From: Spirosoma panaciterrae DSM 21099
GTDB lineage: Bacteria; Bacteroidota; Bacteroidia; Cytophagales; Spirosomataceae
Reading direction: 5' to 3'
Assembly (NCBI RefSeq): GCF_000374025.1
Contig: NZ_KB893174.1
Location: 62,001-126,000 of the forward strand
DNA: 64,000 nucleotides
Made by a program: the position numbers and the translations under genes. A model generated the notes under the pieces. That model had not been told where the DNA came from. It saw nothing but the letters and a program-made list of their open reading frames with translations, and ran no database searches. Shown here in pieces: positions 52,484-60,587 of this stretch. Positions within the stretch are counted from its first letter, which is position 1; every line of letters begins with the position of its first letter.

Positions 52484-54421
52484 TTACAACACTTTCCATT
52501 CAATACGTCGGTTGAGTTGCCGGTTCTCGTCGGAAGTGTTCGGAACGAGCGGTCGGGTCTTGCCATAGCCTACGGCTCGAATCCGACTGGTGTCGATACC
52601 TGCCCCCGTCAGATAGGTCACAACGGCTTGCGCCCGTTTTTGCGAAAGGGTCAGGTTGGCGGCAGGGTCACCTTTATCATCGGTATGGCCCGAGATTTCA
52701 ATTTTTACGCCTGGGTTGGCTTGCAAAAATGCCGCCAGCCGAGCGAGTTCCGTTCGTGATTTATCGGCCAGATCGTACCGGCCTGATTCAAAAAACAAGT
52801 TGTTCAGCGTTTCATTGGCGGTCGCTCCGGTGGAAACGGGCTCTAGGGGAACCGCCATTGACAACCCTTCGCCTTTTGTTTTTTGGGTAAAATCGAACGA
52901 TAGGCTTTTGAACAGATAGCCCGACTGACTCACATACAGAGCATACTCACCCCCACTTGGCAGCACAGCCGTATATTGACCAGTTTGGGCATCGGCCTGC
53001 ACGCGTGAGACTACCTGATTCGTTTTCAGATCAATCAGTTCGACGGTAGCGGCCAGTGGTTTTTTCGTTTTTGCATCAGCAATTGTTCCTTTTAAATAGC
53101 TGACGGGTTTGATCCGTTCGCGCAGGGATTCGGGCAATTCGAAGGTGTACAGACGGGATTTTTGGGAAACCCCATCTTTCTGCTCTTCAAAGGAATAATA
53201 AGCGCGGGTACCATTGGCCGAAACAAAGAGGGAAGCCTGATCTTCCGAATTATTGATTGGATAACCCAGGTTGGTAGGGGCAGACCAGCCAGAAGGACCG
53301 TTGTCGGACACAAACAGGTCGTAACCACCCAAACCTACATGCCCTTCTGAGGCAAAAAACAGGCTCTGGCCATTGGGATGAATAAAGGGTGAGGCCTCAT
53401 TCGAAGCCGTATTGACAGGTTCTCCCAGATTGACAGGCTCGGTCCATTCGCCATTAGTATCCCGGTCACTGCGCCAGATGTCGCGACGTCCTTTGCCACC
53501 CGGTCGGTCTGAAACAAAGTAAAGTTGCCGTCCATCGGCCGAGAGGGCGGGTTGGGATTCATAATAACGGGTATTGATCGTTGCGCCTAAATTTTCGGGA
53601 CTCGACCAGTCGTTGCCGGTTTTGTGGCTCATATAGAGGTCGCAGCTACCAAAACCTTTACGACCCTGGCAGGCTGTAAAGACAATCGTGCGTCCATCGG
53701 CCGAAAGGCTGGCCGTACCTTCATTTTCGGGGGTATTAATACTACCTGCCAATGAGGTAGGAGGGGACCAGGTTTCGCCATTGAAGGTAGCCGTCATCAG
53801 GTCTTCGTCGCCTTCGGGTTTCAGAGCGGTAAAGACCAGGGTTTGTTCATCGGCCGTAAGAACGGGGAAGTATTGTGATGGGGTCGTTTGCAGTACCGAT
53901 GATAAGGGTTTGGGATCAACAGCCTGTGGATGTTGCATGGCTTCCAGGCCAAACCGGGCGGTTTCCAGCTGACGGGCAATCCGTTTGGCCTGGGTGGACT
54001 GGGGGGCAAACAGCGTTTGAAATTTTTCGAGAAAAGGAATGGCTTCGTTGTAGCGACCTAATCGAAGCAGGGTATTGCTCAGGGCCTGATAGGCTGACCC
54101 TGAAGCCGGATTGTCGGGTTGAAGTCGGACGGCATTCCGATAGGCAGCCAGAGCAGGATCGTACCGCCTGGTGAATTCGTACAACTGACCGAGTTTCAGA
54201 TAGGCATCCGTAAAGTTCGGGTCTTCCTTTACGGCCTGCTCCATAAACGGAATGGCATCTGCCGCTTTCCGCTCACTAAACAGTCGGATGGACTGGTCGT
54301 AAAGCTCCTTCGCCTTTTTGGTTTGCGCCTGGAGACTGGTGCCGAGGGCCAGGAGCAGAGAAATCAGTAACGTGTTTAGGGCGAAGGACAAAAAGAAACG
54401 GTTGCGTCCTGCCGTAGGCAC
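52484..54421 (-). CDS. TPR-PD40-OmpA outer-membrane protein
   Basis: Bacteroidota-type OmpA fusion: signal peptide, TPR repeats (about 35-140), a beta-propeller of PD40/WD40-like repeats (about 165-410, TASLSADGRTIVFTACQG, PALSADGRQLYFVSDRPGG, ASPFIHPNGQSLFFASEGH), a carboxypeptidase-regulatory-like domain (about 430-505), and a C-terminal OmpA peptidoglycan-binding domain (ISGHTDDKGDPAANLTLSQKR, then DENRQLNRRIEW). The first ATG (54481) overlaps the queE end and gives a poor signal; a GTG at 54421 with GAGGGCAGG in front gives a clean one and is preferred. Such proteins anchor the outer membrane and are often linked with type IX secretion or gliding. Confidence 0.85.
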   Translation of the reverse strand: MPTAGRNRFFLSFALNTLLISLLLALGTSLQAQTKKAKELYDQSIRLFSERKAADAIPFMEQAVKEDPNFTDAYLKLGQLYEFTRRYDPALAAYRNAVRLQPDNPASGSAYQALSNTLLRLGRYNEAIPFLEKFQTLFAPQSTQAKRIARQLETARFGLEAMQHPQAVDPKPLSSVLQTTPSQYFPVLTADEQTLVFTALKPEGDEDLMTATFNGETWSPPTSLAGSINTPENEGTASLSADGRTIVFTACQGRKGFGSCDLYMSHKTGNDWSSPENLGATINTRYYESQPALSADGRQLYFVSDRPGGKGRRDIWRSDRDTNGEWTEPVNLGEPVNTASNEASPFIHPNGQSLFFASEGHVGLGGYDLFVSDNGPSGWSAPTNLGYPINNSEDQASLFVSANGTRAYYSFEEQKDGVSQKSRLYTFELPESLRERIKPVSYLKGTIADAKTKKPLAATVELIDLKTNQVVSRVQADAQTGQYTAVLPSGGEYALYVSQSGYLFKSLSFDFTQKTKGEGLSMAVPLEPVSTGATANETLNNLFFESGRYDLADKSRTELARLAAFLQANPGVKIEISGHTDDKGDPAANLTLSQKRAQAVVTYLTGAGIDTSRIRAVGYGKTRPLVPNTSDENRQLNRRIEWKVL

Positions 54422-54435
54422 CCTGCCCTCTGCCT

Positions 54436-55083
54436 TTATGGAATATCCATGTATTTGTGCGTCTGCAACGAGATTTGCCATTGCGGATTATTTTTTACGT
54501 AATCAACGATACGAGGCAGCATTTCATTGGAGCGGCTCCACTCTGTTTGCAAAAAGAGTTTACAGTCGGGTCGTAAAAAGGGTACAAAGGACTCTGCAAA
54601 TGCAAAATCGGACAGGTTATATATGATAACCTTCAGTTCGTCCGCTTTCGCAAAAATGGCTGGATTGGGTTTCTTAAACTTTTTAGGTGAAAAGCAAATC
54701 CAGTCCCATGATCCCGTAACGACCTGACAAACCCCCGACGTTTCGATATTGGTACGGAATCCGGCAGCCTGTAGCGAAGCTGTCAGTTCGGTAAGGTCGT
54801 GCATAAGTGGTTCGCCCCCGGTAATAACGGCCATTCGACCCGGATACTGCAAAGCGCCTGCCAGAATTGTATCGACCGATAATTTGGGGTGGGCATCGGC
54901 ATCCCACGATTCTTTAACGTCGCACCAGTGGCAGCCTACGTCGCACCCACCGAGCCGGATAAAATACGCAGCCCGACCCGTGTGGGCGCCTTCGCCCTGA
55001 AGGGTATAAAACGCTTCCATGACGGGTAGCGAAGAGGCCGGGTTGTTGTTGAGATGGATGGGTTGTTTCTGTTCTGCTAGCAT
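54436..55083 (-). CDS. queE: 7-carboxy-7-deazaguanine synthase QueE
   Basis: Radical SAM enzyme in queuosine precursor synthesis; converts 6-carboxytetrahydropterin to 7-carboxy-7-deazaguanine. From the ATG at 55083 it has 215 residues. The cluster motif is C47-x3-C51-x2-C54 (CDVGCHWC), with the substrate-binding EAFYTLQGEGAHTGRAAYF before it and GGEPLMHDL after. The frame is open to 55137, but a longer form would overlap the divergent gene and its promoter. A -7 element at 55088-55095 ends five bases before the ATG, so the mRNA may be leaderless. Confidence 0.93.
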   Translation of the reverse strand: MLAEQKQPIHLNNNPASSLPVMEAFYTLQGEGAHTGRAAYFIRLGGCDVGCHWCDVKESWDADAHPKLSVDTILAGALQYPGRMAVITGGEPLMHDLTELTASLQAAGFRTNIETSGVCQVVTGSWDWICFSPKKFKKPNPAIFAKADELKVIIYNLSDFAFAESFVPFLRPDCKLFLQTEWSRSNEMLPRIVDYVKNNPQWQISLQTHKYMDIP

Positions 55084-55087
55084 GATA

Positions 55088-55095
55088 CAAAGATA
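55088..55095 (-). promoter_or_regulatory. -7 element of queE
   Basis: TATCTTTG on the minus strand, 4 bases before the queE ATG, suggesting a leaderless or near-leaderless mRNA. A divergent -7 element lies 20 bp away at 55116-55123. Confidence 0.55.
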
Positions 55096-55115
55096 CGAAG
55101 GTTCGGTGGAATGGT

Positions 55116-55123
55116 TATTTTTG
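55116..55123 (+). promoter_or_regulatory. -7 element of the LytTR gene
   Basis: TATTTTTG followed by TTGCC and the ATG at 55129. It matches TAnnTTTG and implies a near-leaderless mRNA. It argues against the upstream ATG at 55111. Confidence 0.5.
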
Positions 55124-55128
55124 TTGCC

Positions 55129-56040
55129 ATGCTCCAAGCCGTAACCACCTTTCTGAATCGGCCAATAGCCGAAGATTTTCGCTTTAAAACCCAGATCTGG
55201 CAGGCGATCCAGACAGGTATTTATGTATTCCTGTTTATTTATTTTTTTGGTGGTCCGTCATTCGGGGCGCCTAATCGGGCTGGGATGCTGGCCCTGTTTG
55301 GAGCCGGTTGTGCCGTATCAACCCTGATGGCCAATTGGCTTGTTCCGATCCTGTTTAGCCGGATTTATGACGAAGACCGTTGGGTGGTTTGGAAATACAT
55401 CCTTCATACGCTGTTCGTTTTGTTTTGTATCAGCGTCGGTAATCAACTCCTGCTGGTACTAACCCAGAATGACTATCCGCCGTTCATACAGATGTATCTG
55501 ATCGTGACGCTGATCGGCTTTTTCCCAATCATAAGTGGGGTATTTGTGACCGAGCGTCGTCGGCTTAAACGAAATCTGGCGCAAGCACAGGCACTCAATC
55601 GCCAACTGACGCAGCGAGCCGAACCGCCACTGCCGGACCTGTCGGATTCCCGACCGACAAAAGCAGAGATCGCCACTGAAGTTGAATCGAAACCCCTGGT
55701 GTTGAGTTCAGAAAGTGGCAAAGAGCGACTAACGCTGCAACCCGAGCAGTTACTATTCGTTGAATCGGTCGGAAACTACGTAGAGGTGCATTGGCTGAAT
55801 CGGAACGAAGTTCAGAAAACCGTTCTTCGAAGTACACTTAAAGAAGTGGCCGATGCGCTTCGCACTTATCCGCAATTTTTCCGCTGCCATCGGGCGTTTC
55901 TGGTGAATCTGAAATGCATTCATCAAACCGAAGGTAATGCCCGTGGGTATCAGTTGACCATTAGCGCTGTTTCAACAAAAATTCCTGTATCCCGTAGTTA
56001 TCTGGATGCGTTTGATACCCGGATAAACGAGGTTTTGTAG
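55129..56040 (+). CDS. Membrane-bound LytTR-type transcription regulator
   Basis: 303 residues from the ATG at 55129 (MLQAVTTFLNRP). The N-terminal half has four predicted transmembrane helices (about 25-45, 55-78, 88-108, 120-140) and the C-terminal half a LytTR DNA-binding domain (about 200-303, PEQLLFVESVGNYVEVHWLN, FFRCHRAFLVNLKCI). A Pro-rich linker joins them. There is no receiver domain, so it is a one-component regulator that senses something in the membrane. Such regulators often control their neighbour; here this could be the CPBP gene, which has a perfect palindrome at its start. The target is a guess. Confidence 0.85.
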   Translation: MLQAVTTFLNRPIAEDFRFKTQIWQAIQTGIYVFLFIYFFGGPSFGAPNRAGMLALFGAGCAVSTLMANWLVPILFSRIYDEDRWVVWKYILHTLFVLFCISVGNQLLLVLTQNDYPPFIQMYLIVTLIGFFPIISGVFVTERRRLKRNLAQAQALNRQLTQRAEPPLPDLSDSRPTKAEIATEVESKPLVLSSESGKERLTLQPEQLLFVESVGNYVEVHWLNRNEVQKTVLRSTLKEVADALRTYPQFFRCHRAFLVNLKCIHQTEGNARGYQLTISAVSTKIPVSRSYLDAFDTRINEVL

Positions 56041-56140
56041 GCTTCCCGATTGTCCCTGCTACGCCCAAATATCCCTAAAACTACCTGTTTGTCCCGCTAT
56101 CGAAACGCCCATCCCAGGCTATTGTGCGGCTGTTTCTGCC

Positions 56141-56180
56141 GATTCAGTTTTGTGTCAGTCAATCGAAACAAAACTGAATC
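56141..56180. promoter_or_regulatory. Perfect palindrome directly before the CPBP gene
   Basis: 13-bp perfect inverted repeat GATTCAGTTTTGT/ACAAAACTGAATC (56141-56153 and 56168-56180) with a 14-base loop, ending three bases before the start codon. It may be a regulator site or an RNA hairpin that hides the start. Confidence 0.55.
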
Positions 56181-56183
56181 GCC

Positions 56184-56933
56184 ATGCTGAACACACTGAA
56201 AATTACCCGCTCGGACTTAGCCAACGTTAACTGGAAATCGGTTAGTAGTTTTTACCTGCTGGCTTGTTCGCTCTCGTATGGATTACATTTCTTACCCAAC
56301 CTGAATAAAGGGATTCTGCCCGTTCATAATGTATTTACGTATGGCATGGGTCCATTGCTGGCGGCTGTAGTTTGCCGGTTTCTGTTTCCACGTCAGCCAC
56401 GCACACTTTCGGTATTCGGCTCCGCACCGCTAAAAGCTATTGTATTGGTAATGACCCCAATTTTGCTTTCTGCTATAATCGGCGTTCCGAATAAAGCAGG
56501 TCAGAACGTTCATCTTTTTGGATTCCTGCTTGGGGTTTCGGGATTGCTCTATGGGTTTGGTGAAGAGATGGGCTGGCGCGGCTACCTGCAGGAGGCTCTT
56601 CGGCCGTTGCCCACGTTTTACCGAGTTACGTTGATTGGCGTACTCCATGCGGGCTGGCATTTGACCTTCCTCTCCGATTTGTCCGGCATAGTCGGTGGGC
56701 AGACAACTGGATGGATGGTAGTTGGGGTGCTGATTTTGATGGCCTGGGGGTTAGGGGCACTAGTCGATACGACAAAGTCGGTTTTGGTGGTTGCCTCTGC
56801 CCACGAACTGATGAACATTGCCGTACATCCGGTTGCCCTCGCAATCACGTTACTGGTCTGGATTGGGCTAGTACGAAACTGGCGGAAACAACGCCCGCAT
56901 TTTAAGAATTTTCTTTTTACCTTTGTGCCATGA
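56184..56933 (+). CDS. CPBP family intramembrane metalloprotease
   Basis: Integral membrane protein of 249 residues with about seven hydrophobic helices and the CPBP motifs EEMGWRGYLQ (E127, E128, R132) and LHAGWH (H155, H159). All putative metal ligands are present, so it is likely an active protease like Rce1 or an Abi-type immunity protein. The start is the ATG at 56184, fixed by the palindrome ending three bases upstream. It overlaps the leader peptide for hisG by four bases at its stop. Confidence 0.88.
   Translation: MLNTLKITRSDLANVNWKSVSSFYLLACSLSYGLHFLPNLNKGILPVHNVFTYGMGPLLAAVVCRFLFPRQPRTLSVFGSAPLKAIVLVMTPILLSAIIGVPNKAGQNVHLFGFLLGVSGLLYGFGEEMGWRGYLQEALRPLPTFYRVTLIGVLHAGWHLTFLSDLSGIVGGQTTGWMVVGVLILMAWGLGALVDTTKSVLVVASAHELMNIAVHPVALAITLLVWIGLVRNWRKQRPHFKNFLFTFVP
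56918..56925 (+). promoter_or_regulatory. -7 element of the his leader
   Basis: TACCTTTG, an exact TAnnTTTG match at the 3' end of the CPBP gene, 4 bases before the ATG of the leader peptide at 56930. No clear TTG at -33. Confidence 0.5.
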
Positions 56934-56992
56934 TTTCAAAACGGGACACTCATTCGCCTTTCCGACATCGTCGTCACCATTCGGGCTGCTAA
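56930..56992 (+). CDS. Candidate his-operon leader peptide
   Basis: 20-residue ORF MISKRDTHSPFRHRRHHSGC with His at 8, 13, 16 and 17. It overlaps the CPBP stop (ATGA) and lies 171 bases before hisG. Downstream, 57083-57092 can pair either with 57012-57021 (10 bp, one G-U) or, partly, with 57062-57068 (7 bp), so the two stems exclude each other. This is the layout of an attenuator that senses charged His-tRNA, but no clear T-run terminator is seen, so the mode of control is open. The peptide is too short for ordinary gene callers. Confidence 0.6.
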   Translation: MISKRDTHSPFRHRRHHSGC

Positions 56993-57127
56993 TCTGGCCT
57001 GCCACTACGTTGTTGTATCCCCGTTTTCCTGTAGGTTTGCCCCCTGATTTTCTGGCCGCATGCTGTATGAAAAATAAGTTGCGGGATACAGCTTCAAAAC
57101 TAACGTATTACGGGAGGTGTGGGGCAT

Positions 57128-57156
57128 CTCATACATCCTATCTCATACATCCTACA
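57128..57156. repeat. Dispersed short repeat, CTATCTCATACATCCTACAT
   Basis: Tandem-like ATCTCATACATCC units before hisG. The same string ATCCTATCTCATACATCCTAC occurs in pieces at 52459-52488, after the OmpA gene. Function unknown. Confidence 0.5.
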
Positions 57157-57163
57157 TCAAGTA

Positions 57164-58024
57164 ATGTCTTCTGTATTACGAATTGCCTTACAAAAATCGG
57201 GTCGGCTGAGCGAAGATTCGTATCAGCTTTTTAAAGAGTGTGGTATCCGTTTCGACTATGGGACCGGTAAACTCAAATCAGTGTCATCCAACTTCCCGGC
57301 AGAGTTTCTTTTTTTACGCGACGACGATATTCCTGGTTACGTCGAAGATGGCGTTGCTGATCTGGGCATCGTGGGCGAAAACGTAGCGGTCGAAATGGGC
57401 CGCCAGGTACAAACGATTCATAAACTTGGGTTCTCTAAATGCCGGTTGTCTATTGCTGTGCCACGGGGTACCGACTGGACGGGTATTCAGTGCCTGGAAG
57501 GAAAGAATATCGCTACCTCGTACCCGAATCTGTTGGGAAACTACCTGACCGAACAGGGGGTTCAGGCCGAAATTCACGAGATCAGCGGGTCGGTAGAGAT
57601 TGCTCCCAGCATCGGGCTGGCGGAGGCTGTCTGTGACATTGTTAGTTCGGGAAGTACATTGCTCAGTAATGGCCTGAAAGAAGTGGAAACCATCTTTCGT
57701 TCAGAAGCCATCCTGATTGCCCCAAACGAGCTGAACGCAGAGAAACAGGAACTAATCGATAAACTGCTCTTCCGCATCAAAGCGGTACAGGTGGCCAAGA
57801 ATAATAAATACATCGTCCTGAATGCTCCGAACCACTCACTCGATCAGATTACGGCCTTGCTCCCCGGTATGAAAAGCCCCACGGTTACGCCATTGGCTAC
57901 CGAAGGCTGGAGTTCCGTACATTCGGTGCTGAATGAAAATGAGTTCTGGGAAAATATCGAAGCCATCCGGGCCGCTGGTGCCGAAGGCATCCTCGTGATT
58001 CCGATTGAGAAAATGATTTATTAA
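57164..58024 (+). CDS. hisG: ATP phosphoribosyltransferase, long form
   Basis: First enzyme of histidine synthesis: joins ATP and PRPP. 286 residues from the ATG at 57164, long-form type with a C-terminal regulatory domain (about 215-286), so it is allosterically inhibited by histidine and needs no HisZ. Motifs: GIVGENVAVEMG, PRGTDWTG region, and SVEIAPSIGLAEAVCDIVSSGSTL in pieces around the PRPP loop. The longer open frame from 57119 was rejected. It is preceded by the leader peptide at 56930 and followed by hisD after 109 bp containing a palindromic repeat. Confidence 0.95.
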   Translation: MSSVLRIALQKSGRLSEDSYQLFKECGIRFDYGTGKLKSVSSNFPAEFLFLRDDDIPGYVEDGVADLGIVGENVAVEMGRQVQTIHKLGFSKCRLSIAVPRGTDWTGIQCLEGKNIATSYPNLLGNYLTEQGVQAEIHEISGSVEIAPSIGLAEAVCDIVSSGSTLLSNGLKEVETIFRSEAILIAPNELNAEKQELIDKLLFRIKAVQVAKNNKYIVLNAPNHSLDQITALLPGMKSPTVTPLATEGWSSVHSVLNENEFWENIEAIRAAGAEGILVIPIEKMIY

Positions 58025-58039
58025 CATTAAGTAGACAGG

Positions 58040-58131
58040 AGTGATGAGCGAGGAGTGAGAATAGCTGACGCAGGAAACTTATTAATGCGTCAGCTATTCC
58101 CGCTCCTCACTCCTCGCTCCTCGCTCCTAGA
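58040..58131. repeat. Palindromic repeat family D
   Basis: A 13-bp perfect stem (58060-58072 with 58086-58098, AATAGCTGACGCA) flanked by imperfectly paired GGAGTGAGGAGCGAG-type tracts. It fills the hisG-hisD gap. A related copy is at 62318-62418. Confidence 0.8.
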
Positions 58132-58133
58132 AA

Positions 58134-59423
58134 ATGAATATCATTCCTTTTCCCGCCCGAACGGAATGGCCAGCCTTGTTGGCCCGTCCGGTGCAGTCGA
58201 CGCAACAGATCGAAGCGGCTGTAGCTCCGATTTTGGCTCAGGTGAAAGCCGAGGGTGATGTGGCCTTGCTGGCCCTGGCTAAAAAATTCGACAAGCTTGA
58301 CCTGACAACCGCGCAACTGCGTGTCGATAACACCGAATTGGAGGCTGCCGAAGCGCAGTTAAGTAGTGAACTGAAAATGGCTATACAACAAGCCTATCAG
58401 AACATTCGCCTGTTTCATGAAAAGCAGAAGCAGCCTGTCGAAAAGATTGAGACCATGCCGGGGGTAACCTGCTGGCGGAAAAGCGTCGGAATCGAAAAAG
58501 TGGGGCTATATATTCCGGGAGGAACGGCACCGTTGTTTAGTACGGTGCTTATGCTGGGCATACCGGCTCAACTGGCTGGTTGTCAGGAGATCGTTCTATG
58601 CACCCCGAGCAACCATCCCGCCATCTATTTTGCCGCCAAACTAGTGGGCGTTACACAGGTGTTTCGGATTGGTGGGGCGCAGGCTATAGCGGCTATGGCT
58701 TACGGAACCGAGTCAGTGCCGCAGGTGTACAAAATTTTTGGGCCGGGAAATCAGTACGTTACGGCTGCAAAGATGCTGGTCGCCAAAGAGGGTATGGCTA
58801 TCGATATGCCCGCCGGGCCAAGTGAAGTGGCGGTCTACGCCGATGATTCGGCTGTTCCATCGTTTGTAGCGGCTGACCTGCTCTCACAGGCCGAACATGG
58901 TGCCGATAGTCAGGTGCTGCTGGTGTCGACCAGTAAAAAACTGCTGACCAGTGTAAACCTGACTCTGTCGACCCAGCTTGGCCGATTGCCCCGGCAGGAT
59001 ATGGCCGCTAAAGCACTGGAAAATAGTAAAATGATATTGCTTGAAAGTCAGGAAGATGCCGTTGATCTGTTGAATCAATATGCTGCCGAACACCTCATTC
59101 TAAGTATAGAGAATGCGGAAGAAGTGGCCGATCAAATTATCAATGCGGGTTCGATTTTCCTTGGTAACTACACCCCCGAATCGGCGGGTGATTATGCCTC
59201 GGGAACCAATCATACGCTGCCAACCAATGGCTTTGCACGCGCCTACAGTGGGGTATCGCTGGATAGCTTCGTGAAGAAGATAACCGTACAGCATATTACC
59301 CCCGCCGGGTTGCAGCAAGTCGGTCCTGTAGTGGAAGCGATGGCCGAAGCCGAATCGCTGGAAGCTCACAAGCGTGCGGTGAGCCTGCGATTGGCTAGCC
59401 TGGAAGAAACGAATCTCGTTTGA
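58134..59423 (+). CDS. hisD: Histidinol dehydrogenase
   Basis: Zinc enzyme that performs the last two oxidations of histidine synthesis. 429 residues, normal length. Zinc ligands Q252 and H255 in SQAEHGADSQ, NAD-binding GPGNQYVTAAK, and the catalytic region YTPESAGDYASGTNHTLPT in pieces. All expected residues are kept. It follows hisG and precedes the VapB-like gene after 30 bases. Confidence 0.96.
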   Translation: MNIIPFPARTEWPALLARPVQSTQQIEAAVAPILAQVKAEGDVALLALAKKFDKLDLTTAQLRVDNTELEAAEAQLSSELKMAIQQAYQNIRLFHEKQKQPVEKIETMPGVTCWRKSVGIEKVGLYIPGGTAPLFSTVLMLGIPAQLAGCQEIVLCTPSNHPAIYFAAKLVGVTQVFRIGGAQAIAAMAYGTESVPQVYKIFGPGNQYVTAAKMLVAKEGMAIDMPAGPSEVAVYADDSAVPSFVAADLLSQAEHGADSQVLLVSTSKKLLTSVNLTLSTQLGRLPRQDMAAKALENSKMILLESQEDAVDLLNQYAAEHLILSIENAEEVADQIINAGSIFLGNYTPESAGDYASGTNHTLPTNGFARAYSGVSLDSFVKKITVQHITPAGLQQVGPVVEAMAEAESLEAHKRAVSLRLASLEETNLV

Positions 59424-59453
59424 TTTCGTTATTTTGCTAAAAAAAGTACAGCT

Positions 59454-59705
59454 ATGAGTCAGTTAGTCATTGAGATCGATAATCCAGAAGATGAAGCACT
59501 ATTGATCCGTTTATTGCCTAAGCTAAATGGGCGAATTGTCTCTAAAGAAGCTAGTACAGCTATAAATGATCGCAAGGAGAAGTTGTCGGCTATTTTTGAT
59601 CGACTAAGGGACAGCGGAGTTGCTGAGAAATATGGTGACCCATCAGAATGGCAACGAGAAGTGCGACAGGATCGACCTTTAGCTGGCCGCGAAGATGATT
59701 ATTGA
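59454..59705 (+). CDS. VapB-like antitoxin
   Basis: 83 residues, polar, with a likely ribbon-type N-terminus (MSQLVIEIDNPEDEALLIRLL) and a variable C-terminus that would wrap the toxin. It overlaps the VapC gene by 11 bases, which is the typical antitoxin-toxin order. The sequence itself is not a clear match to a known antitoxin, so the call rests mostly on context. Confidence 0.65.
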   Translation: MSQLVIEIDNPEDEALLIRLLPKLNGRIVSKEASTAINDRKEKLSAIFDRLRDSGVAEKYGDPSEWQREVRQDRPLAGREDDY

Positions 59706-60075
59706 CAGTAACGTCATCATTTATTCGATTCGGCCTGAGTATAGACAATTGCAGGCTTATCTGCTCAAGCACAGTAATGTGTTGCAGGTATCAGCAATCA
59801 CCAGACTTGAGGTAGTTGGCTTTTACAAATTAGCTGAGGAAGAAAAAGAACAGTTTGAGCAATTTTTTACTACCATTCTCATTCTTCCCATAACGGATGA
59901 AGTCATTACCGAAGCCATTCGGCTCCGCCAACAACGCAAGCGGTCGCTGGCGGATTCCCTTATTGCCGCAACAGGAATTCTGTATAAGCTACCCGTTCTG
60001 ACAAATAATGTAGCCGATTTCTCGGACATTGAAGGTCTACAGATTATTCCGCTGTCCGACATTTTAAACACATGA
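59695..60075 (+). CDS. PIN-domain toxin, VapC family
   Basis: Putative endoribonuclease, 126 residues. The PIN acidic residues D4, E39, D87 and D108 are present (MIIDSN, TRLEV, LADSLIAATG, VADFSD), so it is likely active. It overlaps the antitoxin gene by 11 bases at its start, and its stop overlaps the next gene as ATGA. This places a toxin-antitoxin module inside the his operon. Usual targets are tRNAs or rRNA. Confidence 0.88.
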   Translation: MIIDSNVIIYSIRPEYRQLQAYLLKHSNVLQVSAITRLEVVGFYKLAEEEKEQFEQFFTTILILPITDEVITEAIRLRQQRKRSLADSLIAATGILYKLPVLTNNVADFSDIEGLQIIPLSDILNT

Positions 60076-60572
60076 AACATCTCGCTGATCTGCTGCTTCT
60101 GGGCGACCCACGCTTATACGAAACCTGCGAACCTGTACTGGAATCTGAACTGCCACTGGTAGCTGGCTGGGTAGCCGATCTGCATAATGTGATGGAGGAA
60201 ATCCGGGCGAAATATCAGTTTGGGCGGGGTATTGCCGCTCCCCAACTGGGAATTATGAAGCGCCTGATCTACCTGAATATAGACCGTCCCCAGGTAGTCA
60301 TCAATCCCGAACTGATCGCCCTCAGCGATGATATGAACGAGCTTTGGGACGATTGTATGAGCTTTCCAAACTTACTGGTGCGTGTTCGTCGGCATCGAAA
60401 GCTGACGATGATCTACCGGGATGAAAACTGGCAAACGCATACATGGGAAGTAAACGACTGGGCCTTGTCGGAACTGATACAACATGAATACGACCATCTG
60501 AACGGGGTTTTATGTACCATGCGGGCGATCGACGAGCAGGCATTTCGCTGGCGACCAACCCCCAATCCTTAA
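60072..60572 (+). CDS. Peptide deformylase-like protein
   Basis: 166 residues. Motif I GRGIAAPQ (51-58) and motif III QHEYDHLNG (H138, E139, H142) are intact; motif II reads DDCMS around C95 instead of the usual EGCLS. The metal ligands C95, H138 and H142 are kept, so it can bind metal, but the changed motif II and the lack of a methionyl-tRNA formyltransferase gene next to it suggest it is not the main housekeeping enzyme. Its ATG overlaps the VapC stop (ATGA), so both are translationally coupled. Confidence 0.82.
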   Translation: MKHLADLLLLGDPRLYETCEPVLESELPLVAGWVADLHNVMEEIRAKYQFGRGIAAPQLGIMKRLIYLNIDRPQVVINPELIALSDDMNELWDDCMSFPNLLVRVRRHRKLTMIYRDENWQTHTWEVNDWALSELIQHEYDHLNGVLCTMRAIDEQAFRWRPTPNP

Positions 60573-60587
60573 TTCGAATAACCACTT

